DNA from: Nocardioides eburneiflavus
Lineage (GTDB): Bacteria; Actinomycetota; Actinomycetes; Propionibacteriales; Nocardioidaceae
Direction: 5' to 3'
NCBI RefSeq assembly: GCF_004785795.1
Contig: NZ_SRRO01000001.1
Location: 3,534,001 to 3,598,000, forward strand
Length of the DNA: 64,000 nucleotides
Positions 43,879 through 52,953 of the stretch are shown here, piece by piece. Below the pieces are notes generated by a model. It was not told where the DNA came from and did no database searches. It worked only from the letters and a program-made list of their open reading frames with translations. Each line of letters starts with the position of its first letter. Position 1 is the stretch's first letter. The position numbers and the translations under genes are program-made.

Positions 43879-44646
43879 GTGGCGGAGGCGTTGTGGACGG
43901 GTGTGGCGCGGGCGTACGCGCGGAGCTTCGCCGGGTTGTGCGCAGGCGCGATCCCGACCTTGGTCGATGGCCTGCCGAGCGGCAGCCGGCTGCTCGACGT
44001 GGGGTGCGGCACGGGTGCGCTCGTGCAGGCGGCCCGGCGGGCCGGACACGAGGCGCTGGGCGTCGAGCCGGATCCCGAGATGGCGGACCTGGCCGGTGAC
44101 GCGCTCGATGACGACGTCGTCGTGGGCGGCCTCCCCGACCTGCCGCACGCCGACGACGGCTTCGACGTGGTGACCGCCAACTTCGTGCTCAACCACGTCG
44201 ACGACCCGAGGGCCGCGGCGCGGGAGCTCGCCCGCGTCGGCGCGCCGGGCGGCGTCGTGCGCGCCTCGATCTGGGGCAGCACCCCGCCACCGCAGGCCGA
44301 GATGTGGAGCTCCCTCCTCGACACGGCGGGCGCCGTTCGCCCGTCGCCGTCGCGGCTGCCGGCCGATCGCGACTTCGAGCGCTCGCCGCATGGGCTCGCC
44401 GGGATCCTGGGCGAGGCCGGCCTGGCCGTGACGCACGCGGGCACCACGTCGTGGACGTGGCGGGTCGCGCCCGCCGACCTGTGGGCCGGACTCACCTCGG
44501 TCGGCAACTTCGGCGTCCTGTGGCGTGCCCAGTCCGCGGACGTGCAGGCCCGCCTGCGGACGGCGTACGACGGCCTCCGGACCGGGGACGACTTCGCCTT
44601 CGACGTCGAGTGCGTCGTCGCCGAGGCGCGGGTCCCGAGGTCGTAG
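43879..44646 (+). CDS. SAM-dependent methyltransferase (class I)
   Basis: GTG 43879 gives 255 residues; the frame is open further upstream but that is the antisense of the HNH gene. AdoMet motif I is RLLDVGCGTGALVQAA, followed by VEPDPEMADLA, LPDLPHADDGFDVVTANFVL and a post-motif with VLNHVDDPRAAARELARV. It fits the Methyltransf_11/25 group. The substrate is unknown. It is close to thyA and may be transcribed with it. Confidence 0.9.
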   Translation: MAEALWTGVARAYARSFAGLCAGAIPTLVDGLPSGSRLLDVGCGTGALVQAARRAGHEALGVEPDPEMADLAGDALDDDVVVGGLPDLPHADDGFDVVTANFVLNHVDDPRAAARELARVGAPGGVVRASIWGSTPPPQAEMWSSLLDTAGAVRPSPSRLPADRDFERSPHGLAGILGEAGLAVTHAGTTSWTWRVAPADLWAGLTSVGNFGVLWRAQSADVQARLRTAYDGLRTGDDFAFDVECVVAEARVPRS

Positions 44647-44655
44647 AGTCGTCCC

Positions 44656-45465
44656 GTGCGCGCCTACCTCGACCTGCTCCAGCGGATCCTCGACGAGGGC
44701 GTGGAGAAGACCGACCGCACCGGGACCGGGACGCTGAGCGTCTTCGGCCACCAGATGCGCTTCGACCTGTCCGAGGGCTTCCCCCTCGTGACGACCAAGA
44801 AGGTCCACACGCGCTCGGTGTTCGGCGAGCTGTTGTGGTTCCTGCGCGGCGACACCAACGTCAAGTGGCTCCAGGACCGCGGCATCACGATCTGGGACGA
44901 GTGGGCCGACGACGACGGCGACCTCGGTCCGGTCTACGGCCACCAGTGGCGCTCGTGGCCGACGCCGGACGGCCGCCACGTCGACCAGGTCGCCCGGCTC
45001 GTCGAGGGCATCCGCACCAACCCCGACTCGCGGCGCCACATCGTCTCGGCATGGAACGTCGCCGACGTCGACGACATGGCCCTGCCGCCGTGCCACACGC
45101 TCTTCCAGTTCTACGTCGCCCCTTCGGGGACCGGTCCGGGCCGGCTCTCCTGCCAGCTCTACCAACGCTCGGCCGACACCTTCCTCGGCGTGCCGTTCAA
45201 CATCGCGTCCTACGCGCTGCTGACGCACATGGTCGCCCAGGTGACCGGGCTCGAGGTGGGAGACTTCGTGCACACGATGGGTGACGCGCACCTCTACCTC
45301 AACCACGTCGACCAGGCCCGGCTCCAGCTCACCCGCGACCCGCGGCCGCTGCCGCGCCTGGTGCTCGACCCCGCCGTCACCGAGATCGACGGCTTCGACC
45401 TCGAGCACATCGCCGTCGAGGGCTACGACCCCCACCCGGGCATCAAGGCGCCCATCGCTGTCTGA
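44656..45465 (+). CDS. thyA: thymidylate synthase
   Basis: A 269-residue ThyA that methylates dUMP with methylene-THF. GTG 44656 starts [15 protein letters not shown]. Catalytic Cys146 lies in [12 protein letters not shown]. Also present are [18 protein letters not shown], the phosphate-binding RRHIVSAWN and the dUMP-binding [14 protein letters not shown]. The length fits the family. It works with FolA (45706..46200), which recycles the dihydrofolate it makes. Confidence 0.97.
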   Translation: MRAYLDLLQRILDEGVEKTDRTGTGTLSVFGHQMRFDLSEGFPLVTTKKVHTRSVFGELLWFLRGDTNVKWLQDRGITIWDEWADDDGDLGPVYGHQWRSWPTPDGRHVDQVARLVEGIRTNPDSRRHIVSAWNVADVDDMALPPCHTLFQFYVAPSGTGPGRLSCQLYQRSADTFLGVPFNIASYALLTHMVAQVTGLEVGDFVHTMGDAHLYLNHVDQARLQLTRDPRPLPRLVLDPAVTEIDGFDLEHIAVEGYDPHPGIKAPIAV

Positions 45466-45473
45466 GCCGTGGT

Positions 45474-45608
45474 CTAGCGACGCTCGAGGGCCTGGCTGAC
45501 GGCCTTCGCGACGTCGGCCACGATCCGGGTGTGCCACCTCTCGTGGGCGACGAGGTCCGCCACGAGGGCGTGGCAGTCAGGGCAGGTCGTGCTGTCGGTG
45601 GTGCTCAT
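45474..45608 (-). CDS. 44-residue zinc-finger-like protein
   Basis: ATG 45608 to the stop at 45474, with an AGGCTCCC-containing leader. The product has CPDCHALVADLVAHERWHTR: C-x2-C followed after 12-15 residues by H...H, the spacing of a C2H2-type zinc finger. The rest is a short helix (DVAKAVSQALERR). It sits tail-to-tail with thyA and divergent from folA. Function unknown. Confidence 0.65.
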   Translation of the reverse strand: MSTTDSTTCPDCHALVADLVAHERWHTRIVADVAKAVSQALERR

Positions 45609-45705
45609 GGGAGCCTCCAGGTGTCGGATGTCTGCCTTCCACCGTGACACGGCCGGGGCGCGGGCAACAGGGGCGGAAGGTCCTGACCTCAGTAGGGTCG
45701 GTCCC

Positions 45706-46200
45706 GTGACCCGTCCCGACCAGCGCGTGGTGCTCGTCGCCGCCCACGCCCGCAACCGCGTCATCGGCAACGGCCCCGACATCCCCTGGCGGCTCCCCGG
45801 TGAGCAGGCGCAGTTCAAGGAGCTCACCTGGGGCCACACGCTGCTGATGGGGCGCACCACCTTCGAGTCGATCGGCCGCCCGCTGCCCGGGCGTACGACC
45901 ATCGTCCTCACCCGCCACGTCGGCTGGACCCACGAGGGCGTGCTGGTCGCGCACACCGTCGAGGACGCGCTCGAGCTCGCGGCGCGCCAGCCCGGTGACC
46001 TGATGGTGGCGGGCGGTGGCGAGGTCTACGCCGCGCTGCTGCCGTACGCCACCCACCAGGTGCTGACCGAGGTCGACCTCGAGCCGGAGGGCGACGTGCA
46101 CTACCCCCAGTTCCCCGCGGGGGAGTGGGTCGAGACCGCGCGCGAGAGCTTCGACGGGTACGAACGCGTCTGGCTCGAGCGGATGGATCCCGCGGCGTGA
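45706..46200 (+). CDS. folA: dihydrofolate reductase
   Basis: A 164-residue enzyme reducing dihydrofolate with NADPH. GTG 45706 gives VVLVAAHARNRVIGNGPDIPW (residues split by the conserved W), then LLMGRTTFESIGRPLPGRTTIVL, and MVAGGGEVYAALLP, all in canonical order. The Asp usual after the IGxxxxxPW element is present (GNGPDIPWRLPGEQAQFK). The stop overlaps the start of the GntR gene by four bases. Confidence 0.96.
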   Translation: MTRPDQRVVLVAAHARNRVIGNGPDIPWRLPGEQAQFKELTWGHTLLMGRTTFESIGRPLPGRTTIVLTRHVGWTHEGVLVAHTVEDALELAARQPGDLMVAGGGEVYAALLPYATHQVLTEVDLEPEGDVHYPQFPAGEWVETARESFDGYERVWLERMDPAA

Positions 46201-46544
46201 GGCTCACCCTCGACCGCAGCTCGGACGTACCCCCGTTCGTGCAGGTCCGCGACGGGCTCCGCGAGCAGATCGAGGCGGGATACCTCGAGCCCGGGTACCG
46301 GCTGCCGCCCGTACGCACGCTCGCCGACGCTCTCGGCCTCGCCGCCAACACCGTCGCTCGCGCCTACAAGGAGCTCGAGGTGCTCGGGGTCGTCGAGACG
46401 CGCGGCCGGGCGGGCACCTTCGTCTCCGGCCACGGCGTCTCCCGGTCGCTGCGCGAGGCTGCCGCGTCGTACGCCGCCACGGTGCGGTCCCTCGGCGTCA
46501 CCGACGCCGACGCGCTCGAGGCCGTACGCCGGGCGCTGGGCTGA
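46197..46544 (+). CDS. GntR-family regulator, YtrA type
   Basis: GTG 46197 overlaps the folA stop (GTGA). The 115-residue protein is little more than the DNA-binding domain: PPFVQVRDGLREQIEAGYLE, GYRLPPVRTLADALGLAANT, VARAYKELEVLGVVETRGRAG. There is no effector domain beyond a 35-residue helical tail, as in YtrA-type GntR proteins, which usually control a transporter. Here it is co-translated with folA; its target is not apparent. Confidence 0.93.
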   Translation: MRLTLDRSSDVPPFVQVRDGLREQIEAGYLEPGYRLPPVRTLADALGLAANTVARAYKELEVLGVVETRGRAGTFVSGHGVSRSLREAAASYAATVRSLGVTDADALEAVRRALG

Positions 46545-46686
46545 GGGGTTCGGCGCGGGAATGAACCCGACCCCGCCGCCGTTGTGACGGTCAGCTGATT
46601 CCGCATCATGCCCCCGGGCCTCACCACTCGCCGCCACGAGCGGCCGTTCGCCGAGAGGCGGCTGACGGGTCAGCGAGCAGCATCGC

Positions 46687-46725
46687 GCAGCCACCCGCCG
46701 GGTAAGCCCCGGTCAGGGTGGCTGC
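46687..46725. terminator. stem-loop between GntR and NUDIX genes
   Basis: GCAGCCACCC at 46687-46696 and GGGTGGCTGC at 46716-46725 form a perfect 10-bp stem with an inner CCGGG/CCCGG-type helix. It lies about 140 bases after the GntR stop and 34 bases before the NUDIX ATG. Confidence 0.6.
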
Positions 46726-46758
46726 GTGCTGTCTGGCGCTCCCTGAGATGCTCGGACC

Positions 46759-47169
46759 ATGCAGACCCCCGACGACAGGCACATCGTGGTCGCGGCGGTC
46801 GCCCTGGTCCGTGACGGGCACGTGCTGACGGTCCGCAAGCGCGGCACCGAGCGCTTCATGCTCGTCGGCGGCAAGCTCGAGCCGGGGGAGAGCGCACGCG
46901 ACGCGGCGCTGCGGGAGACGTACGAGGAGGTCGGCCTGCGGATCGCGGCGGCCACGCTGCTCGGCGAGTTCCACTCCGCGGCAGCCAACGAGCCGGGCCA
47001 CACGCTCCACTCGACGGTGTTCTGGGTGGAGTCGCACGACGAGCCCGTCGCGTCCGCCGAGATCGCCGAGGTCCGCTGGACCCCGCTGCGCGACCACCCT
47101 GACGACCTCGCACCGATGCTCGAGCACCACGTGCTCCCGGTGATCGTCGAGTCCCTCGCCAACCGCTGA
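46759..47169 (+). CDS. NUDIX hydrolase
   Basis: A 136-residue protein from ATG 46759. The Nudix box is GKLEPGESARDAALRETYEEVGL, matching G-x5-E-x7-R-E-x2-E-E-x-G except for Thr at the usual Val position. It hydrolyses nucleoside diphosphates linked to another group; the size and the FHSAAANEPGH stretch resemble MutT-like house-cleaning enzymes. The substrate is not predictable. Confidence 0.92.
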   Translation: MQTPDDRHIVVAAVALVRDGHVLTVRKRGTERFMLVGGKLEPGESARDAALRETYEEVGLRIAAATLLGEFHSAAANEPGHTLHSTVFWVESHDEPVASAEIAEVRWTPLRDHPDDLAPMLEHHVLPVIVESLANR

Positions 47170-47224
47170 ACCGGTGGTGCTGTCCGGGGACGACTCGTTC
47201 GGTGCGCCCCGTGTTCCGGGTGCG

Positions 47225-48025
47225 CTAGCTCCCGGGGCGGTCGAAGATCGCCAGCTCGGCACCCCAGCCGGCGACCGTGTCGGTGGCGCGCGTGTGCCCG
47301 CGCACCGCGTCGTACGCCGTGCACGCGGCGCGGACGCGCGCGAAGGTCTCGCGCACGGCGGACGCGTCGCCGACCAGGGTGCGCTGCACCAGCGCGAGCA
47401 GCTCGTCGGCTGGCCAGCCGTCGAGTGGGTGGGTGCGCAGCTCCCAGGCCAGGTATTTGTTGTAGGGCCGCACCCGCCCGGCCATCGTGAAGACCACGTC
47501 GAGCAGCCACGGCACCGACTCGGCGGCGTCGAGCCGCGCCTCGAGGGCTCGTCCGTCGCGGTCGCTCTTGAGCGCGCGGTAGGCGAAGTTCACCCAGCCG
47601 TCGAGCCGGTCGTGCTCGACCAGCACCGTGTCGGCCTCCTCGGGCGGCACCGTCGCCTGGCGGCGCACGGCGGCCGCCAGCTCGCCGCCCGTGCGGTCGA
47701 GCAGCACCGGCGCCCACGCGTAGGACCAGCGGGACCACCAGTGCTCGGTGCCGAAGGGCGGGACGGTCGTGAGCTCGGACCAGGAGTCGACGATCTCGTC
47801 GACCTCGGGTGACTTGTCGGTCGAGCGCCCCGAGGCGGCCTCGTCGGCGAGCACGACCACCACGTCGAGGTCGGAGCGCTCGGTGGCGAGCCCGCGGGCG
47901 GCCGAGCCGCTGAGCACGAGTCCGAGCAGGTCGTCGCGGTGCTCGGCGTCGTTGCGCTCGGCCAGCGACACGATCGTCTCCCGCTGACGGGAGGTGAGCC
48001 AGGCGGGGAGGTCGAGATCGGGCAC
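47225..48025 (-). CDS. nucleotidyltransferase-fold protein
   Basis: GTG 48025 gives 266 residues. The N-terminal part holds GLVLSGSAARGLATERSDLDVVVVL, the G-S-x-A-R-G...S-D-x-D motif of Pol-beta-type nucleotidyltransferases, with two metal-binding Asp. The C-terminal half is helical (DVVFTMAGRVRPYNKYLAWE) and may be substrate-binding, as in aminoglycoside or minimal nucleotidyltransferases. The 12 bases between it and the TfoX-like gene suggest co-transcription. Confidence 0.85.
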   Translation of the reverse strand: MPDLDLPAWLTSRQRETIVSLAERNDAEHRDDLLGLVLSGSAARGLATERSDLDVVVVLADEAASGRSTDKSPEVDEIVDSWSELTTVPPFGTEHWWSRWSYAWAPVLLDRTGGELAAAVRRQATVPPEEADTVLVEHDRLDGWVNFAYRALKSDRDGRALEARLDAAESVPWLLDVVFTMAGRVRPYNKYLAWELRTHPLDGWPADELLALVQRTLVGDASAVRETFARVRAACTAYDAVRGHTRATDTVAGWGAELAIFDRPGS

Positions 48026-48036
48026 GGTTCTCCTGA

Positions 48037-48381
48037 TCAGGGCGACGGCGGCTTGGGAGGCAGGGTGCGGACGAACCGCACCCCGCGGTGGACCCACTGC
48101 CCGAGCTCGTCGTCGTCGGCCACGGCCGCGATGTCCACCAGCAGCCACCCTGCCATCGGACGCCCGCGCATCTCCATCGGTTTGATGGCCTCGCCGTCGG
48201 CCCACGCCTCGCAGTCCGCCGGGTCGGCGCGCACCATCAGGGCGCCGCTGCTCGCCGCGGCGACCGCCATGTGGCCCCCGACCAGGTAGCCCAGCCCACC
48301 GAACATCTTCTTCGACGTGACCCCCGGCTCGCCCTCGAGCAGGTCGGAGATCCGTCGCGCCAGCACCTCGTCGTAGGCCAT
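48037..48381 (-). CDS. TfoX N-terminal domain protein
   Basis: A 114-residue protein from ATG 48381: MAYDEVLARRISDLLEGEPG, VTSKKMFGGLGYLVGGHMAV, ALMVRADPADCEAWADGEAI. The K-K-M-F-G-G-x-x-x-hhxxGxM pattern is that of the TfoX_N family. Single-domain members are widespread and of unknown role; a link to competence is unproven in actinobacteria. Confidence 0.9.
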   Translation of the reverse strand: MAYDEVLARRISDLLEGEPGVTSKKMFGGLGYLVGGHMAVAAASSGALMVRADPADCEAWADGEAIKPMEMRGRPMAGWLLVDIAAVADDDELGQWVHRGVRFVRTLPPKPPSP

Positions 48382-48465
48382 GGCGCCCAGTATGGGCCGG
48401 GCCGCCGACACCGTGCGTGGCTCGCCGCCGTCACCCGGGGGCGGTGGGGGCGATAACCTTCGCCC

Positions 48466-49386
48466 ATGAGCGAGACGAGCGAAGCGAGCACGCCCACGAG
48501 CTCCGACCTCCCGTTCGGCCGCCTGCTCACCGCGATGGCCACCGCGTTCCACGAGGACGGCAGCGTCGACCTCGAGGGCACGGCCCGGATCGCGGTGCAC
48601 CTGGTGGACCACGGCAGCGACGGCGTCGTCGTCAGCGGCACCACCGGCGAGAGCCCGACGACCTCCGTCGCCGAGGACGGCGAGATCCTCCGCGCCGTCC
48701 AGGACGCGGTCGGCCACCGTGCCACCGTCATCGCCGGCGTCGGCACCAACGCCACCGCGCACTCGGTCGAGCTGGCCCGCCAGGCCGAGAAGGTCGGTGT
48801 CGACGGCGTGCTGGTCGTCTCGCCCTACTACAACAAGCCCGGTCAGGTGGGACTCCAGCACCACTTCAGCTCCGTGGCCGAGGCCACCGACCTGCCGGTG
48901 ATGCTCTACGACGTCCCCGGGCGCACCGCGAGCCTCATCGAGCTCGAGACCTACGAGGCGATGCGGCGCTACGACCACGTCACGTCGGTCAAGGAGGCCT
49001 CCGGTCTGCTGGCCCGCACGGCCCAGCTGGTCGACCTGGGCTACGCGGTCTACTCCGGCGACGACGTCAACACCCTCGGCTACCTCGCCTACGGCGGCGT
49101 CGGGCTGGTGTCGGTCGTCGCGCACGCCGCCGGCGACCAGCTGGCCGCCATGATCGGCGCCTGGGTCGACGGCGACCTCGCCGAGGCCCTGCGGATCCAC
49201 ACGTCGCTGCTGCCGGCGTTCGACGCCGTGATGGGCGTCCCCAACTACGGAGCCACCACCGCCAAGGCAGCCCTCGAGCTGCTCGGCGTGCTCGACAACC
49301 GCCGCGTCCGCGGCCCGCTCGTCGCACTCGACGAGGACGAGGTCGCGGCGCTCCGCACCGGGCTGGCCGCGGCCGGCCTCATCTGA
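48466..49386 (+). CDS. dapA: 4-hydroxy-tetrahydrodipicolinate synthase
   Basis: A 306-residue enzyme of the lysine/diaminopimelate pathway, joining pyruvate and aspartate semialdehyde. Schiff-base Lys176 is in SVKEASGLL, the catalytic Tyr148 in VMLYDVPGRT, and GTTGESPT is the substrate-carboxylate loop. ATG 48466 is the start. It is followed by rnj 29 bases on, the usual actinobacterial order, and ftsK is further downstream. Confidence 0.96.
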   Translation: MSETSEASTPTSSDLPFGRLLTAMATAFHEDGSVDLEGTARIAVHLVDHGSDGVVVSGTTGESPTTSVAEDGEILRAVQDAVGHRATVIAGVGTNATAHSVELARQAEKVGVDGVLVVSPYYNKPGQVGLQHHFSSVAEATDLPVMLYDVPGRTASLIELETYEAMRRYDHVTSVKEASGLLARTAQLVDLGYAVYSGDDVNTLGYLAYGGVGLVSVVAHAAGDQLAAMIGAWVDGDLAEALRIHTSLLPAFDAVMGVPNYGATTAKAALELLGVLDNRRVRGPLVALDEDEVAALRTGLAAAGLI

Positions 49387-49415
49387 CCTCCCGACAACCG
49401 AACCCGAGGAATCCC

Positions 49416-51101
49416 TTGAGCCATCCCCACCCCGACCTGAGCGCGCCCGCCCCCCTCCCGGCCGGAGGCCTCCGGGTCATCCCGCTTGGTGGGCTGGGCG
49501 AGGTCGGTCGCAACATGACCGTCTTCGAGTACGACGGCCGGCTGCTGATCGTCGACTGCGGCGTGCTGTTCCCCGAGGACCACCACCCGGGCGTCGACCT
49601 GATCCTGCCCGACTTCGACCCGATCCGGGACCGCCTCGACGCGGTCGAGGCACTGGTGCTGACGCACGGCCACGAGGACCACATCGGCGCGACGCCGTAC
49701 CTCCTGCGCGAGCGCGGCGACATCCCGCTCGTCGGCTCCAAGCTGACCCTGGCCCTGCTCGGGTCCAAGTTGCGCGAGCACCGGCTCAAGGAGACCGCCC
49801 AGTACGAGGTCGCCGAGGGCCAGACGATCACCTTCGGGCCGTTCGTGCTCGAGTTCGTGGCCGTCAACCACTCCATCCCCGACGCCCTCGCCGTCGTGAT
49901 CCGCACGGGTGCCGGCGTGGTCCTGCACACCGGCGACTTCAAGATGGACCAGCTGCCCCTCGACGGCCGGATCACCGACCTCAACGAGTTCGCGCGCCTC
50001 GGGGACGAGGGTGTCGACCTGTTCCTCACCGACTCCACCAACGCCGAGGTGCCCGGCTTCACGACGTCGGAGAAGGACATCGCACCGGTGCTCGACCGCG
50101 TCTTCTCCAAGAGCGAGAAGCGGATCATCGTCGCCTGCTTCGCCTCCCACGTGCACCGCGTCCAGCAGGTGCTCGACGCCGCCGTGGCCCACGGCCGGAA
50201 GGTCGGCTACGTCGGCCGCTCCATGGTCCGCAACATGGCCATCGCGCAGGAGCTGGGCTACCTCACCGTCCCGCCGGGGGTGATGGTGGAGGCCAAGGAG
50301 CTCGCCGACCTGCCGCCCCACAAGCAGGTGCTGATCTCGACCGGCTCCCAGGGCGAGCCACTGGCCGCGCTGAGCCGCATGTCGCAGAACAACCACCACT
50401 TCGTGCACCTCGAGGAGGGCGACACCGTCGTCCTGGCCAGCTCGCTCATCCCCGGCAACGAGAACGCCGTCTACCGGGTGATCAACGGCCTGTCGCGCCT
50501 CGGCGCCAACGTGGTGCACAAGGGCAACTCGCTCGTCCACGTCTCCGGCCACGCGAGCGCCGGCGAGCTGCTCTACTGCTACAACATCGTCAAGCCGCGC
50601 AACGTGATGCCGGTGCACGGCGAGATCCGCCACATGCGCGCCAACGCCGACCTGGCCCGGGCCACCGGGGTCGAGAACGTCGTCCTCGCCGAGGACGGCG
50701 TCGTCGTCGACCTCGTCGACGGCGTCGCGAAGGTCGTCGGCAAGGTCGACGTCGGCTACGTCTTCGTCGACGGCACCACCATCGGCGACATCAGCGAGGC
50801 CTCGATGAAGGACCGCCGGATCCTGGGCGAGGAGGGCTTCCTGTCGGTGATCGTGGTGGTCGACTCCGTGACCGGCAAGGTCGTGTCCGGTCCGGAGATC
50901 CACGCCCGCGGGTTCGCCGAGGACGAGACCACCTTCGACGAGATCAAGCAGCCGATCATCGATGCGCTCGACGCCTCGATCGCCGACGGCGCCACCGACA
51001 GCTACCAGCTGCAGCAGGTCGTACGACGTGTCGTCGGCCGCTGGGTCAACCGTGCCCACCGCCGTCGTCCGATGATCATTCCTGTGGTGATCGAGGCCTG
51101 A
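49416..51101 (+). CDS. rnj: ribonuclease J
   Basis: A 561-residue RNase J from TTG 49416, chosen because GAGGA lies eight bases upstream and the protein then starts like other actinobacterial RNase J (PAGGLRVIPLGGLGEVGRNM). The metallo-beta-lactamase motif is LVLTHGHEDHIGATPYLL; beta-CASP elements are HTGDFKMDQLPLDG, DSTNAEVPGFTTSE and HVHRVQQV; GHASAGELL and NVMPVHGEIRH are also present. The enzyme processes and degrades RNA with endo- and 5' exo-activity. It is in an operon with dapA. Confidence 0.97.
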   Translation: MSHPHPDLSAPAPLPAGGLRVIPLGGLGEVGRNMTVFEYDGRLLIVDCGVLFPEDHHPGVDLILPDFDPIRDRLDAVEALVLTHGHEDHIGATPYLLRERGDIPLVGSKLTLALLGSKLREHRLKETAQYEVAEGQTITFGPFVLEFVAVNHSIPDALAVVIRTGAGVVLHTGDFKMDQLPLDGRITDLNEFARLGDEGVDLFLTDSTNAEVPGFTTSEKDIAPVLDRVFSKSEKRIIVACFASHVHRVQQVLDAAVAHGRKVGYVGRSMVRNMAIAQELGYLTVPPGVMVEAKELADLPPHKQVLISTGSQGEPLAALSRMSQNNHHFVHLEEGDTVVLASSLIPGNENAVYRVINGLSRLGANVVHKGNSLVHVSGHASAGELLYCYNIVKPRNVMPVHGEIRHMRANADLARATGVENVVLAEDGVVVDLVDGVAKVVGKVDVGYVFVDGTTIGDISEASMKDRRILGEEGFLSVIVVVDSVTGKVVSGPEIHARGFAEDETTFDEIKQPIIDALDASIADGATDSYQLQQVVRRVVGRWVNRAHRRRPMIIPVVIEA

Positions 51102-51168
51102 CGGCCCTAGCATCGAGCGACGGCGCCGTCGTGGGGGCTCGTCACGGGTTGGGGGTGGGGAGGTGGAC

Positions 51169-52953
51169 ATGCCGCGCAACCAGGGCGCGTTGAGCCGGCT
51201 GGCCGAGCTGATGCGCCGCGTCAACTCCTCCACCGACACCGAGGTGATCCTCGAGGAGATCGCGCACGGCGTGGTGGACGTCCTCGGCTACGGGGTCGCG
51301 GCCATCGCCCGTCTCGAGGGCGACGTGCTGGTCATGACGCACGTCGCCGGCCCGCCCGACGTCGTGGCCCAGATCCTGCACCGCCGCACGCCCGCCGAGC
51401 AGATCCTCGACGAGTTCCGCGAGGCCGACAAGTGGGGCATCCTTCGGTTCGTCCCGGCCGGGCGGATGTCCGCCGAGCGGCTGGAGGCGGCCTGGATCCC
51501 GGAGTTCGAGGCCAGCCAGGACCCCGACGCGTGGCACCCCGAGCACGCGCTCTACGCCCCGCTCTACTCCGCCGCCGGCGAGCTGCTGGGCAACATGGCG
51601 GTGGACCTGCCCGCCGACGGCAAGGTGCCCGACGAGGCGGACCGTGAGCTGCTGGAGATGTTCGCCGTCCAGGCCGGCGTGGCCCTGTCCAACGCGCGTG
51701 AGCGCGAGCGGCTCACAGACCGGGTCCGCCTCGACCGGATGCTCACCACCGTGGCCGGCGCGTCGACCGCGGCGCAGAACCTCTCGCAGGCCCTGACGAC
51801 CGCCGTGTCGGCCGTCGCGGACTCGCTGGGCACCGTCCAGACCGTGGTGCGCACCTTCCCCTCCGACGCACAGGGCAGCCAGCTCGGCGTCGGCACGCCC
51901 TTCGCCTTCACCCCCCAGCAGGACGTGCCCGAGATCCGTGAGGACCTCGCGCAGCTCCCCGACCTGCCGGTGCTGATCGAGCTGGGCGTCGACGACCCCG
52001 GCTCCGCGCGCCTCCCGCGGAGTGCCGCACGCATGCAGCAGCTGATGCGGGGGATGCGCGTGGACCGCGCCCTGGTGTGCCCGCTGGTGTCGCAGGACGA
52101 CCTCGTCGGCTACCTCGTGCTCGGCTTCGCGCGCCACGCCCGGCCGGTCACGCCGTCAGAGGCCGACGCCGTGCTCGAGGTCGGGCGCCTGCTCGCCCAG
52201 ACAGTCCGGGCGTCGCGGGTGCTGGAGACCGAGCAGCGGCTGGTGCAGGAGCTGCGCGAGCTCGCCCGCTATCGCAGCGAGCTGATCGCGACGATCTCCC
52301 ACGAGCTCAAGACCCCGCTCACCGCGATCCTCGGCCACGCCGAGCTGATCGCCGACCGGCACCCCGACCTGACCTCGGTCGACGCGATCATCCGCAACGC
52401 CGGCCGGCTCAACAACCTGGTCGCCAACCTGCTCCACTACTCCCGGATCCAGGGGCGGCGCGAGACCGTCCGCCGCGCCGTGGACCTCTCCGAGCTGTGC
52501 GAGGCCAGCGTGGACCTGCTCAGCATCCGGGCCAAGCAGGCCGGGGTCGTGCTGCGGTTCGACCCGCCCGGACCGGCGCCCGTCATCGTCTTCGGCGACC
52601 CGGAGGAGCTCGCCCGCGTCATCGACAACATGGTCGACAACGCCGTGAAGTACACCCCCGAGGACGGGACGGTGACCGTGACGATGACGGTCGCGGACGA
52701 CGAGGTCAGTGTCGAGGTCACCGACACCGGGCTGGGCATCTCGCAGGCCGACCAGCAGCACGTGTTCTCCGCGTTCCACCGCTCGACCAACCCCAACGCG
52801 CTCTCGGTGCCCGGCACCGGTCTCGGGCTGCCGATCGCCCAGCGCATCGCCGAGTCGCACGGCGGCACGCTGTCGGTGACCTCCGAGCTGGGCTGGGGGA
52901 GCACCTTCCGCTTCACCCTCCCGTTGCGCTCCCCACGAGAGTCGGGCGGCTGA
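51169..52953 (+). CDS. soluble sensor histidine kinase with GAF domains
   Basis: ATG 51169 is preceded by GGGGAGG at normal spacing; GTG 51163 is too close. The 594 residues carry no membrane helix. A GAF domain at about 20-180 (VILEEIAHGVVDVLGYGVAA, LYAPLYSAAGELLGNMAVDL) and a second GAF-like region (about 200-365) precede the kinase core: TISHELKTPLTAILGHAELI with the phospho-His, NMVDNAVKYTPEDGTV, DTGLGIS and GTGLGLPIAQRIAESHGG. It senses something in the cytoplasm. No response regulator is nearby. Its 3' end overlaps cydDC by 41 bases on opposite strands. Confidence 0.93.
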   Translation: MPRNQGALSRLAELMRRVNSSTDTEVILEEIAHGVVDVLGYGVAAIARLEGDVLVMTHVAGPPDVVAQILHRRTPAEQILDEFREADKWGILRFVPAGRMSAERLEAAWIPEFEASQDPDAWHPEHALYAPLYSAAGELLGNMAVDLPADGKVPDEADRELLEMFAVQAGVALSNARERERLTDRVRLDRMLTTVAGASTAAQNLSQALTTAVSAVADSLGTVQTVVRTFPSDAQGSQLGVGTPFAFTPQQDVPEIREDLAQLPDLPVLIELGVDDPGSARLPRSAARMQQLMRGMRVDRALVCPLVSQDDLVGYLVLGFARHARPVTPSEADAVLEVGRLLAQTVRASRVLETEQRLVQELRELARYRSELIATISHELKTPLTAILGHAELIADRHPDLTSVDAIIRNAGRLNNLVANLLHYSRIQGRRETVRRAVDLSELCEASVDLLSIRAKQAGVVLRFDPPGPAPVIVFGDPEELARVIDNMVDNAVKYTPEDGTVTVTMTVADDEVSVEVTDTGLGISQADQQHVFSAFHRSTNPNALSVPGTGLGLPIAQRIAESHGGTLSVTSELGWGSTFRFTLPLRSPRESGG

